64,000 nt of DNA from positions 63,426 to 127,425 of the forward strand of contig JAFDZO010000017.1 in the NCBI GenBank assembly GCA_018266845.1, written 5' to 3'. The notes beneath the pieces are model-generated. The model ran no database searches, was not told where the DNA came from, and saw nothing but the letters and a program-made list of their open reading frames with translations. A program made the position numbers and the translations under genes. Position 1 is the stretch's first letter; the number at the start of each line of letters is the position of its first letter. Below are positions 42,584 through 52,400 of this stretch, one piece after another. This stretch comes from Bacteroidota bacterium (lineage in GTDB: Bacteria; Bacteroidota; Ignavibacteria; Tepidaquicellales; Tepidaquicellaceae).

Positions 42584-43816
42584 CTACTTTACTAACATCA
42601 TTTTTTTTGTTTCTGTAAACTCACTTGTTGTTAATGTATAGAGATAAACTCCGCTGTTAAGTTCATACGCATTAAAGTTTATCTCATACCTTCCTGCTGA
42701 TATGTTTTCATTAACAAGAGTTTTAACTTCTTTACCTGTTACATCAAAAATTTTCAATGAGGCAAAGGTAGAGTTTTTTATATCAAAACTAATCTTTGTG
42801 GATGGGTTGAATGGATTTGGATAATTTTGATTTAATGAAAATTTATTTGGAACAGTTGTTGATATTTGTGAAACAGAAACTAAACCACCGTTCTGAGTAC
42901 TTGAAATTATAGCATTACCTGAAGCCCAGCCTAAGTTTTGGTTTGCAAAACTCATTTCCCAGAAAACGTTACTTGCTTCAGTTGATTGCACTGTCCAGTT
43001 TACTCCACCATTTAAGGTTCTGGCAATAATGCCATTTGCGCCGTTACTTCCTGCGCACCATCCAACATTAGCATTAAAAAATTTCAACGCATAAGGGGTT
43101 TGTATAGGCAATGCATAGCTTGACCAAGTATCACCTCCGTCAGTTGTTTTTCTTATGCCTCCCGTACCTGTTATCCAGCCTGTTAAAGGATTAATAAATG
43201 TCATAGCCTGATTTACTCCATCATATAGAACCCTTGTCCACGTAGCTCCTCCATTAACTGATTTACCAAAATAACTCGGAGCAACAACTACACCTGTGTT
43301 TGCATCAAAAAATTGTATCTGTCCATAAGCATTTGATGAAGCAATTAATAAATTCCATGTTTGGCCGCCATCTGTAGTTTTATGAATTTTAGAATCATGA
43401 CTTGTAACAAATCCCGTTAAACCGTTTAAAAAGAAAAAATCTGAGGAAAAGTCGCTTGTTTGAATTGGAGCAGAATACCATGAGATTCCTCCATTAGTGG
43501 TCTTTTTTATAACTGCTTGTTGTGAGCCTATCCACCCTGTGTTTTCATCTATGAAATAAATACATGTAAGATAAGAAGTAGAACCTGTGCTCATGGGAGT
43601 CCAAGTATCGCCACCGTTAGTTGTTTTTATTAATGTACCGTTTCCGCCGCAAGCCCAGCCAATATTTTGATTTACAAATTGAACTCTTCTGAGTTGATTG
43701 CCTCCAACATTATTCAAATATTGTGTAGTCCAAACTGATTGGGAAAAAATCGCGGACTGAACAAAAAGAAGAGAGCAAAAAAAAGAAACCAGGTGAATAA
43801 AAATTTTTATTTTCAT
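42584..43816 (-). CDS. T9SS-exported Ycf48-like beta-propeller, copy 2
   Basis: 410 residues, the same architecture and length as copy 3, 63 bases away. The sorting domain is more like that of copy 1 (STKISFDIKNSTFASLKIFD...), while the propeller is more like that of copy 3, so the C-terminal domains look exchanged or gene-converted among the three. A signal peptide precedes the first propeller blade. Confidence 0.83.
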   Translation of the reverse strand: MKIKIFIHLVSFFCSLLFVQSAIFSQSVWTTQYLNNVGGNQLRRVQFVNQNIGWACGGNGTLIKTTNGGDTWTPMSTGSTSYLTCIYFIDENTGWIGSQQAVIKKTTNGGISWYSAPIQTSDFSSDFFFLNGLTGFVTSHDSKIHKTTDGGQTWNLLIASSNAYGQIQFFDANTGVVVAPSYFGKSVNGGATWTRVLYDGVNQAMTFINPLTGWITGTGGIRKTTDGGDTWSSYALPIQTPYALKFFNANVGWCAGSNGANGIIARTLNGGVNWTVQSTEASNVFWEMSFANQNLGWASGNAIISSTQNGGLVSVSQISTTVPNKFSLNQNYPNPFNPSTKISFDIKNSTFASLKIFDVTGKEVKTLVNENISAGRYEINFNAYELNSGVYLYTLTTSEFTETKKMMLVK

Positions 43817-43873
43817 AGCTTTATAAATTCAATTGATAAACAATTAAGTAATAGGGAAAATTACCATTTTAAT

Positions 43874-45148
43874 TTATTTTACCAAAATCATTTTTTTTGT
43901 TTCGGTAAACTCATTTGTTTTTAATGTATAGAAATAAACTCCACTGTTAATTCCTCCGGCATTGAAGGTAATTTCATAACTTCCCGGTAATAGGTTTTGG
44001 GTTATCAAGGTTTGAACTTCTTTCCCTGCCATATCAAAAATTTTCAATGAGGCAAAAGTAGAGTTTTTGATATCAAAATTAATTTTTGTAGATGGATTAA
44101 ACGGATTAGGATAATTTTGATATAAAGCAAAACTTTCAGGTACTGCTTGAGAAGATTGTGTAACAGAAACTAAACCACCCGAGTTTGTTCTAACAATACA
44201 TCCGTTTTTTCCAACAGCAATACCATTGTTAATATCCGCAAAGTTTACATAATAAAGAAAATCTCCCGATTGATTTGATTGAATAGTCCAGTTATTCCCG
44301 GCATCATAAGAACGCATAATCACACCATTATTTCCTACAACCGAAATAGTCATAGCATTATGATAAACAGGAATATGAATGGCCGAAGTTGAAAAGTTAG
44401 CAAGTTTTGCTATCCAAGTTTCACCCCCATCTGTAGTTTTCAATATATATCCATTAGTAAATGAAGAGCTTCCTCCACATATAATCCCGGTATTTTCATC
44501 TATAAAACTGACTCCATAGTAATTTATATTATTAAAACCTGTATTTTTAACGGACCATGAATTTCCACCATTCGTAGTTTTAATAACCGTACCATTATAA
44601 CCAACAGCATATCCCGTATTCAAATCAACAAAATTTACTTCAATAAGAATTTGATTTACCCCAGTATTTAATAAAGACCAATTTACTCCTCCATTTGTAC
44701 TTTTATACATGTCACCATTACTGGCCGTAATAAACCCAATATTTGAGGTTTCGCCACCAACTTTTACAAAGGTAACTTCATTTAGGTTGGCGTTTGTTCC
44801 CAAAGTAATAACATTCCAAACAGCCCCTCCATTTGATGTATTTAATAACAAGCCCCCTTCGCCTACAATTGTCCCAATAGATGAGTTAACAAAACAAACT
44901 TTATGAAGATTTGAATTCACACCAATATTTGTTAACATCCAATTTGCCCCTCCATTTGTTGTAGTTCTAACAAGTCCATTGAACCCAACAACAATTGCTT
45001 TGTTAATATCAAACATATAAACTCCACCTATTGTATTAGTAGTATTTGAGGTTTGTTTATACCAGCCATAACCCGCATATATTGGAAATGTATAGGCAAC
45101 TAAAAAAATGAATATTAATTTTTTCATAACTTTAATAGTTATTTTCAT
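43874..45148 (-). CDS. T9SS-exported Ycf48-like beta-propeller, copy 1
   Basis: 424 residues, first of the three genes in the transcript. The propeller blades (VRTTTNGGANW, VIKTTNGGNSW, ILKTTDGGETW) are more divergent than those of copies 2 and 3. The sorting domain shares the string STKINFDIKNSTFASLKIFD with copy 2. The start at 45148 has a second ATG eight codons in (45127) followed directly by the hydrophobic signal (KKLIFIFLVAYTFP); the shorter start is quite possible. Confidence 0.82.
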   Translation of the reverse strand: MKITIKVMKKLIFIFLVAYTFPIYAGYGWYKQTSNTTNTIGGVYMFDINKAIVVGFNGLVRTTTNGGANWMLTNIGVNSNLHKVCFVNSSIGTIVGEGGLLLNTSNGGAVWNVITLGTNANLNEVTFVKVGGETSNIGFITASNGDMYKSTNGGVNWSLLNTGVNQILIEVNFVDLNTGYAVGYNGTVIKTTNGGNSWSVKNTGFNNINYYGVSFIDENTGIICGGSSSFTNGYILKTTDGGETWIAKLANFSTSAIHIPVYHNAMTISVVGNNGVIMRSYDAGNNWTIQSNQSGDFLYYVNFADINNGIAVGKNGCIVRTNSGGLVSVTQSSQAVPESFALYQNYPNPFNPSTKINFDIKNSTFASLKIFDMAGKEVQTLITQNLLPGSYEITFNAGGINSGVYFYTLKTNEFTETKKMILVK

Positions 45149-45310
45149 TATTTTATGTAAAAAAAATTAAAAAATCAAGTAATTATTTTAGAGCGAGGTA
45201 TGAAAAAATGTGTCTTTATTTTTTGCAATTTATATATGGGGGTGATTTCCATTTCTGTTTTTTCTCATTGGTATTATAGATAATTTGTAAATCATTTAAG
45301 ATAGAGATAA

Positions 45311-46249
45311 ATGATTTCTTTTATTTATAACAGTTTTGTAAATTCTTGCAATAAAACCGAATATTGGGATAAGGTAAAAAACGTACTGTTTGGTGGAATT
45401 CGTAAAATTATACTATTTTTTGCAGATCCTTTAGTTACTTATAAACTTTGGAATTATTATGTTAAAATCCCTTTTTCTCATAATTTACCGGTTGTTATTG
45501 TTTCGAACAAAAACTACAACACAAATCTACCAAGAATTTCGACTTATATAGATTCTAAGTACCCTAGTCCTTCTCTAATTGATATAGGGGCAAACATAGG
45601 TGATACCGCAGCGCTCCTAAGAAGTTTTGTAGATTTTCCAATAATGTGCATAGAAGGTGATAATAATTACTATAATTTGCTAAAAATTAATACTTCAAAC
45701 ATAAATGGTATAAAACATATCAAATCATTCCTTGGTGAGCATAACGAAGAAATTAATGCAGTTATACAAACCGAGAGGGGAACCGGAACTATATCTAATA
45801 CAAAAAATTCTTCTATACAAACTAAAAAATTAGACACTATTATTTGCGAGAATTCAGAATTTAAAAACGCAAAACTATTAAAAATAGATACCGATGGTTT
45901 TGATTTTAAAATTATGAAGGGGGCTACTGAACTTTTACAGAATACAAAACCCGTTATCTTCACTGAGTTTGACCAGAATTTAATGAAGCAGATAAATGAA
46001 GATTATAACGATATGTTTGCATTTTTCAAAAAATATAATTATGAATACATTATTTTCTATGATAACTTCGGAGATTATTTACTTTCTATAAATATTAATG
46101 AGACCGAAAAGATAGAGGATATAACGAGTTATTTCGACAACAGAAATACAGATAAATTTTGTGATATATGTGTCTTTCATAAAGACGACAAAGACATATT
46201 TGAACTTACCCGAAAGAAAGAGATAGAATTTTTTTCTAAGAACAGGTGA
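45311..46249 (+). CDS. FkbM-family methyltransferase
   Basis: 312 residues. The central SAM-binding region reads SLIDIGANIGDTAALLRSF...IMCIEGDNNYYNLLKIN, followed by the family's SIQTKKLDTII and KIDTDGFDFKIMKGATELLQ. FkbM enzymes O-methylate sugars or other small acceptors, often in glycan clusters. The GTGA overlap couples it to the following heptosyltransferase-like gene, which suggests joint glycan modification. The 162-base upstream spacer holds the divergent promoters. Confidence 0.85.
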   Translation: MISFIYNSFVNSCNKTEYWDKVKNVLFGGIRKIILFFADPLVTYKLWNYYVKIPFSHNLPVVIVSNKNYNTNLPRISTYIDSKYPSPSLIDIGANIGDTAALLRSFVDFPIMCIEGDNNYYNLLKINTSNINGIKHIKSFLGEHNEEINAVIQTERGTGTISNTKNSSIQTKKLDTIICENSEFKNAKLLKIDTDGFDFKIMKGATELLQNTKPVIFTEFDQNLMKQINEDYNDMFAFFKKYNYEYIIFYDNFGDYLLSININETEKIEDITSYFDNRNTDKFCDICVFHKDDKDIFELTRKKEIEFFSKNR

Positions 46250-47433
46250 AAAAATCTTTCCTAAAAAAATTTATTAATAATCTTCGCGAAGATTTACCAA
46301 TTCAAATTGTAAATCTGTTTGTATTTATTCAAGACCTCTTTTACAAAACCCCTCCTGCCCAAAACAAATCCGAAAAATATATTTTAATAATCCGAACCGA
46401 CTTACTTGGTGATTTTATTATATGGCTAAGAGCTTTAATTCTTATTGCAAAAAAATATCAAAAAGAAAATTACAAGGTAGTGCTAATAGGAAATGAAATT
46501 TGGTTTCCTCTTGCCGATAAGACAAAAGTTTTTGACATACTAATTCCGCTTAACAGAAAAAAATATTTTAAAGATTTTACCTATAGAAAAAACATTCTAA
46601 ACGAAATTAATAAGTTTAGCATTGAATTCGTTTTTCAAACCGCTTACTCCCGTGATTTTGCCGTAGCTGATTCGATTGCTAAAAATGTAAATGCCAAAAA
46701 TAAAATTGCTTTTATAAGAAAACCGGAAGCAGAATTTTCACTTTGGAATTTTATTAGTAACGGATGGTATTCAAAGTTACTCACTCCAAATACTCATAAT
46801 CAGTTTGAGATTTACCGTGTAAAAGAGTTCCTAAATGAAATAAATATTCCGATTGAAAAATACTCAACCGACTTAACAGAATATTTCAAACCTCCGCCTG
46901 GTGAGAAAAATTACTTTGTAATTCTGCCGGGAGCGAATGCTGCCCGAAGATGCCTTGAACCTGAAAAATTTGCAGAAATAATCACAAACATAAAAAATAA
47001 AACGGGATGGGATTGTTACCTATGCGGAAGCAAAAGTGAAATTAGTTTAGGAAATCAGATTCAATCTAAGTTAGGTTTTGAAAGTAATAATTTAATAGGG
47101 AAAACTTCACTTATTGAGTTAGGAGATGTATTAATAAATTCAGAATTGGTAATAGGAAATGAAACTGGCACGCTCCACTACGCAACGGCTTTGAATAAGA
47201 ATTCATTATGTATTTTAGGAGGCGGGCATTTTGGAAGATTTATGCCTTATGAAAAAAGTGTTACTGAAAATTCAATTTTACCTACGGTTGTATTTAAAAA
47301 GATGGAGTGCTTTAACTGTCATTGGCGATGTATTTATACCGATAAAAAAAATTCCATTGCACCATGTATATCACAGTTAACATCTGAAAATATCTTGAAA
47401 GTACTAAGCCCTCTGCTTCCTGTAATGAGTTAA
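46246..47433 (+). CDS. Family 9 glycosyltransferase (heptosyltransferase-like)
   Basis: 395 residues, starting with GTG at 46246, four bases inside the FkbM gene. GT9 features: LIIRTDLLGDFIIWLRALILIAKKY near 48-72, YFVILPGANAARRCLEPEKF (donor site) and LVIGNETGTLHYATALNKNSLCILGGGHFGRF. It probably transfers a sugar in lipopolysaccharide or O-glycan assembly. Cysteines CFNCHWRC near 355-362 parallel those in the other GT9 enzyme here; the CFNCH is not a heme site because the protein has no signal peptide. Confidence 0.83.
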   Translation: MKKSFLKKFINNLREDLPIQIVNLFVFIQDLFYKTPPAQNKSEKYILIIRTDLLGDFIIWLRALILIAKKYQKENYKVVLIGNEIWFPLADKTKVFDILIPLNRKKYFKDFTYRKNILNEINKFSIEFVFQTAYSRDFAVADSIAKNVNAKNKIAFIRKPEAEFSLWNFISNGWYSKLLTPNTHNQFEIYRVKEFLNEINIPIEKYSTDLTEYFKPPPGEKNYFVILPGANAARRCLEPEKFAEIITNIKNKTGWDCYLCGSKSEISLGNQIQSKLGFESNNLIGKTSLIELGDVLINSELVIGNETGTLHYATALNKNSLCILGGGHFGRFMPYEKSVTENSILPTVVFKKMECFNCHWRCIYTDKKNSIAPCISQLTSENILKVLSPLLPVMS

Positions 47434-48146
47434 CTTGCGATGGCTTTTAGTTCAAAAGTGAAAATCTGCGGACTCGGTCTGTGATATGAACTTGCAGTAA
47501 TTTTATTCCAAAAATTCTTTCTTAATCTATAAATCTTTAGCAATATCTTTACAATCGGTTTTTTGAAGGATGAAACTCCGTCTAAACCGTCAGGGTCAAC
47601 AAAATCTATCTTTGTAAATCCTGCAGCTTTTAATACATATAATAGGCTTCCCGAAGTAAATAAATAGTGATGAGTGAAATCTTCAAATCTCCAATACGAA
47701 CCTGTATTTGATTGTGCGTTTGGTACCATTACACAGTATTTTCCTTCCGTGCTTAATAAACTTCGTATAGCTCTTAGGTTATCAATCATTTTATCTTTTT
47801 CTATATGTTCAAGCACATGGCTCATTATTATAAAATCATATTTTTTATCTGAAGATTTTGTATAAGAAATAATATCATCAACCTTAGTTACGTCTAAATT
47901 TATTTCTTTGCATTGTGCAATTGATTCGTCATTTATATCAATGCCTTTCAGATTCTTATAACCTTTATCTCTAAGAGATTTCAGCGTCTGCCCGAAACCG
48001 CATCCTATATCAAGTATTTTAGCATCTTTATTCGAAGGTAAAACTTTCATTAAATAGTTGGGAATATCATAAGTATCATAATATTCTACTCCTATATTTC
48101 TAAATTTAAAATAGTTTTCTTCTTGAATTTTTTCTTCAATTTTCAT
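47430..48146 (-). CDS. Class I SAM-dependent methyltransferase
   Basis: 238 residues. SAM-binding motif I is ILDIGCGFGQTLKSL, followed by GIDINDESIAQC and DFIIMSHVLEHIEKD, the methyltransferase 12/23-like pattern. The C-terminal helical tail mentions no known specificity. It converges on the GT9 gene with a 4-base overlap of the 3' ends. It is likely part of the local glycan set. Confidence 0.85.
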   Translation of the reverse strand: MKIEEKIQEENYFKFRNIGVEYYDTYDIPNYLMKVLPSNKDAKILDIGCGFGQTLKSLRDKGYKNLKGIDINDESIAQCKEINLDVTKVDDIISYTKSSDKKYDFIIMSHVLEHIEKDKMIDNLRAIRSLLSTEGKYCVMVPNAQSNTGSYWRFEDFTHHYLFTSGSLLYVLKAAGFTKIDFVDPDGLDGVSSFKKPIVKILLKIYRLRKNFWNKITASSYHRPSPQIFTFELKAIAS

Positions 48147-48152
48147 TTTATA

Positions 48153-48698
48153 TTAAAATTTTATTTTGAAATTCACCTTACCAGGCTGTAAGGTTACTCC
48201 CACTTTATCGCTTACATCAAAATCATATAAATGAGCATCAACATAGGCATCAACAAGATTTACGACATAAAACACGGTGAAATACAAAATGAACCTGTTT
48301 CGTTCATCCTTGTAAAAATTTCGTGATGTGAGCAGTGCCTGATTTCCTGAGGGATTTTCGGGAGTTTGGGAAGCTATATATTGCTCCTTATAGTCCAGAT
48401 ATTTGTTATTCTGATTAATAATTTCATAACCGAAGTATCCGCCTGCCAATGCCACAAGAGGGAGTTTCCAATACGACTCGTTGTAATATTGTCCCGCGCC
48501 CGGCAAAGCCGCTGAAAGAAGCACAGCTTTCAGGGGAGATTTTTTCATCACAAACTTTACTTCCTGCTTAGTTTTCTTTGCAGTGTCTTTTAGCGCTTCG
48601 TATAAATCCAATTTATGGGATTTTTCATATAATACCTGCCCCCGGATTGGAGAGATAAAAAAGCACAAAACTATAAGTAAAAGGAGAATTTTTCTCAT
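48153..48698 (-). CDS. DUF5683 family membrane protein
   Basis: 181 residues with a signal peptide (about 1-20). The core KSPLKAVLLSAALPGAGQYYNESYWKLPLVALAGGYFGYEI followed by a second hydrophobic region with VDAYVDAHLYDFDV is the DUF5683 pattern, an envelope protein widespread in Bacteroidota with no known function. It is preceded by secG, with a terminator between, and followed by the methyltransferase gene at 6 bases. Confidence 0.8.
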   Translation of the reverse strand: MRKILLLLIVLCFFISPIRGQVLYEKSHKLDLYEALKDTAKKTKQEVKFVMKKSPLKAVLLSAALPGAGQYYNESYWKLPLVALAGGYFGYEIINQNNKYLDYKEQYIASQTPENPSGNQALLTSRNFYKDERNRFILYFTVFYVVNLVDAYVDAHLYDFDVSDKVGVTLQPGKVNFKIKF

Positions 48699-48726
48699 CG
48701 TTTGTAATACTAACTATCTTAAACAA

Positions 48727-48761
48727 AAAAAGCATCTCTAAAATTTTTAGAGATGCTTTTG
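48727..48761 (-). terminator. Rho-independent terminator of secG
   Basis: AGCATCTCTAAAA / TTTTAGAGATGCT (48731-48743 and 48745-48757) with a single-base centre, flanked by A-runs and T-runs on both sides, so it can act in either direction. It lies 25 bases after the secG stop on the minus strand. Confidence 0.85.
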
Positions 48762-48785
48762 TAAAAAAAATCGCTAAGGCAAAAA

Positions 48786-49193
48786 TTATTTTTGCTTGTT
48801 TTCTTCCTGCTGAGTTTCCTGCTTAGGAGTTTCAGTTGGTCCGTTCATCTGAGTGCCCGGGCTGTTCTGCTGCTGCGGAGGAGGTGTCTGCATCGGCGGA
48901 GGCGTTGATTGTTGCTGCGTTCCGGCATTTTTCTGAATGATGCTTTCACTGGTTGATGAACCGCTTTTATTAATAACTATATTTAGAAGCAATGAGCCGA
49001 GTAAAAATATGGCTGCTAAAATTGTAGTTGATTTTGTAAGAAAATCCGATGTTCTGCGGACTCCGAAGGAGGTTGCTATTCCTGAGCCGCCAAAGCTGCC
49101 GGAAAGCCCGCTGCCTTTGGATGACTGGAGCAGAACCACTGCCATTAATAGTATCGCTACAATTACTAAGATTATTATTGAAAATATGACCAT
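48786..49193 (-). CDS. secG: Preprotein translocase subunit SecG
   Basis: 135 residues. Two helices with the SecG core between them (LLMAVVLLQSSKGSGLSGSFGGSG...FLTKSTTILAAIFLLGSLLLNI). A Gln/Pro-rich cytoplasmic tail follows (about 90-135), common in Bacteroidota. SecG assists SecYEG, the route to the periplasm for all exported proteins here. Unremarkable apart from the tail. Confidence 0.92.
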   Translation of the reverse strand: MVIFSIIILVIVAILLMAVVLLQSSKGSGLSGSFGGSGIATSFGVRRTSDFLTKSTTILAAIFLLGSLLLNIVINKSGSSTSESIIQKNAGTQQQSTPPPMQTPPPQQQNSPGTQMNGPTETPKQETQQEENKQK

Positions 49194-49287
49194 TTTTGCG
49201 TTTTTTAAGTAATCTGAAATTTAGAAATTTTAATCGGTTTTCTCAAGTCATTTTTTGAAGGGCTTAAGTTGCTGAAAAAATATATAG

Positions 49288-49321
49288 CGAAACTTACGCC
49301 CCCTCGTAAGTTTTGAGGTAA
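49288..49321 (-). repeat. Intergenic hairpin repeat (ACTTACG stem + TTACCT), copy 2
   Basis: Hairpin ACTTACG (49292-49298) / CGTAAGT (49305-49311) with loop CCCCCT, then AGGTAA (49316-49321). On the minus strand it reads TTACCT ... AAACTTACG-AGGGGG-CGTAAGTTT and aligns with the copy at 16145. A TTTTAACAATTTTT flank (49330-49343) is shared too. Confidence 0.6.
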
Positions 49322-49403
49322 GTTGTTGTTTTAACAATTTTTGAGTATTGAGTCTTGAGTAGTAAGTATTGAGAAAATATATGTTTATTTGTGCTATAAA
49401 AAT

Positions 49404-49423
49404 GGGGCGTAGTAATACGCCCC
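49404..49423 (-). terminator. Terminator / palindromic repeat GGGGCGTA
   Basis: Perfect hairpin GGGGCGTA-gtaa-TACGCCCC 8 bases after the stop of the beta-helix gene on the minus strand, followed there by ATTTTTATAG. Very similar GGGGCGTAT palindromes are familiar dispersed repeats in bacterial genomes, so it may be a repeat recruited as a terminator. Confidence 0.7.
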
Positions 49424-49431
49424 TACTTTGT

Positions 49432-52400
49432 TTATTTCACTAATACCATTCTTTTTGTATCTACAAAGCTGTTTGTCTCCATTCTATAGAAGTAAACTCC
49501 GCTTGCGAACTGAGACCCGTCGAAAGTGATATTGTAACTACCTATTTCCTTATACTCGCTAACTAATTCCTTTACTAATCTTCCTACAACATCATATATC
49601 TTTATAGAAACAAACCCTGCTTTCGGCAGACTGTACTTTATCGTCGTTGCCGGATTGAACGGATTCGGATAATTTTGAGATAGCGAGTACTTTTCAGGAA
49701 TTAAATTTCCTATCACGTCAGTTTCTGTACTAGCGCTTCCGCCTATCAGCATCAAATGTTCTGCCTGAAGATTGATTTTTTCATCTTTTCCTGATGTTTT
49801 AATTCTATTTTTCATTGTCTCAATTTTTGCGTAATCACTTTTCTGCGGAAGTTTTCCTATTTTTCTATCCGATTTTTTGCTTACCGCTTTCTCATTATTT
49901 TTTGTTTCTTTCTTATATATCTCCTTTACTATTTCCTTTACAGGTTTCTGATTTTCATATTCTGTAATTTGCTCTAATTTTTTTAAATCAGAAGCCGTTG
50001 TTATTATTGAAATATGGTTCAGTTCTTTAATTCTGTTAATTTCCGTTTTACTTAGATTAAGTTTCTTTATGCTTTCTTTTTCAATTTTACCGCCAGCATT
50101 TCCTGCGAGCATATTTTCAAGTTCTTCCGCATCCCACGTTGCCAGAAGTCTTGTATTGGGGTTTGGGTGATACATTGCTATCATTTCATACCCTTCTAAA
50201 ACTTGCTCCGTTTGGTCCATATTCGTAAGGCAATACAAAGAGTATTCATACATTGCGTCACTGAATTTATCATCGTAATTTTTTGAAGCAATTTTATTTT
50301 CCAGATAAAGCTTGAAATCTCCCCAAAGAACATTTCTGTCTCCCTGATTAAAAAAAGTGTCTAAAGCCGCATAACCATACAGCATATTGTCTAAAGCAAG
50401 ATACAGATAATCGCTTGATGGAAACGAATCAATTAAGTTTTTTCCTGTTGTAATATCATCAAGGTAATAATAATTATTATAGAAATCACACATTCTTCCG
50501 TACAACCTTTCGTCAGCAGGAACAGTTTGGGAATATATACTTGTTACAGGAACAGTATCGTTTACATCACCTCCTTTATCATTTATCTGCGAGCCGGTTA
50601 CGTTTTCTAAACCGTTATTGCAGTTCATGTTTGGTGTCCAATCTACAGTCATTGGCGGGAATCCGCTGTAATTTAAAATATAACTCTGCGGCGGAGAAGG
50701 CGAAAAACAGTTCTGAAATGATGAATAGACACTGCTGTTTGTTCCGTAATATCCGTAAAAGTGATAACCGCTTGAGTTTGTGATGAAACTATTTATTCCG
50801 TAGTTTGTAAAAAATCTCTGGTCAAGCGCATCAGAAAAAATGTTTCCCTTGAAGTCAGAATTGTTAACATAAGTTTCAAGGGTGTTGTTTCCTCCCTCAT
50901 ACAACAAACTTGTTTCGCCGCTTACCGATGGAGCTAAAATAGGAAAGCCCTTATAACCGGCGTAAATATTATTATATTTGGCTTTCATCACATTTCCGTA
51001 GATTTGAACCAAGCCTTGCGAAAGAAAAATATTTTTTTCTACATTCTGATTGTTAAAAAAGTTATTCTTTATGCTTCCGTCTGCTTTTCGCAATATGACA
51101 TTATAATATTCAGGGCTGCTATTATTGTATGTGGCAAAATTGTTTCCGTAAATATATACTCTTGTTTGCTGATTCAAATATCCCGCAACAATAACCGACG
51201 CTTTTCCGCCGTTGAATGTATTATTCATTATTTTCACATTTTCCTCAACGTAAAAGTTTGCCGCCGCTTCCTCTTCAGAGGGAATATAGTCATTTCTTAT
51301 GTACATCTGAACGTATCCGCCGTTAAATGTATTACCTGTAAACAATCCGTCTATTATATTAAGTCCTACTAAGCCATAACCTGATGCAGGAATATTGAAA
51401 GTATTGTTTGTTATTGCAGAACTAAAATGTGATATTGCGGGATAACTTATCTTCACTCCGTTTTTGGCATTGTTGAACGTACAGTTTATTATAGTATCTT
51501 CACTGCCGGGGCTTTCTAATACAATTCCTTCCCACAGGTTATTATTGCTTGTATTAAATGTAACGTTCTTTGCATTTATTCGTGCGCCGTTTTTGAAGAC
51601 GAGCTTAGAGTTTTGTCCCATTGTAATTTTTGCGCCCATTTTAAGAAGTAAAAAACTTCCTGAGCCGTCAAATGTTACAGTAGAATTTTCGCCTATCTGA
51701 AAATTTGCATTGCTATCTATAACAATAAAGCCCCCGTTATTTATTATTTTATCATTGCCAATCAGTTTAAGAGAAGAATTTTCAAAAACTCTCATACAAG
51801 AAAGCGGGCTCCACATTTGTGTTGCGCTTGAGTCTATTACTACTCCGCCCCTATGCATCATTATTTCTGAATTATTTTCTCTTATTACAGTCGAGCCTGC
51901 CCTAAGAACTAGTGTGTCACCTAAATCAGGACCTGAACCAAACACCCAAAGAACTTTATTTCTTTTTAACACAATAGTATCTCCTGCATTTGCAATAATT
52001 TTTAGAGTTTTGTAAATAAACTCACTTGGATCAAGAACAGCGATTCCAGGTGTCATGTACATATCTCCAGCTCTATAAAATGGTAAATTAGGGTTATCAT
52101 AGTATATATCATTTTGAGTATTGAAACCATCTTTATCAACAAAATTTACAGCGTCTTTATTACGAAATACTGTATCAAGAACTATTTTTGTGCCTATTGC
52201 CAATTCTCTAAATAAACTCCCCGAATACTTTCTACTAATTCCGAACGGAGTTGTACGCACTTTAAATTCTTTTGCCCATGGAGAGTTTCTTCCAAGCATA
52301 AATTCCCACATCTTTATCTCTTTAAATTGTTGATTGAACTTTATAGTGTCTGTCTTTACATTATGATTCGCATCAAAAACAATAAAAGGATTACCGTTAT

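Noticed and set aside
46246-47433. CFNCH in the second GT9 enzyme as a heme site
   Set aside because: The protein is cytoplasmic (no signal peptide) and lies in a glycosyltransferase; CXXCH there is better read as a metal or structural motif.
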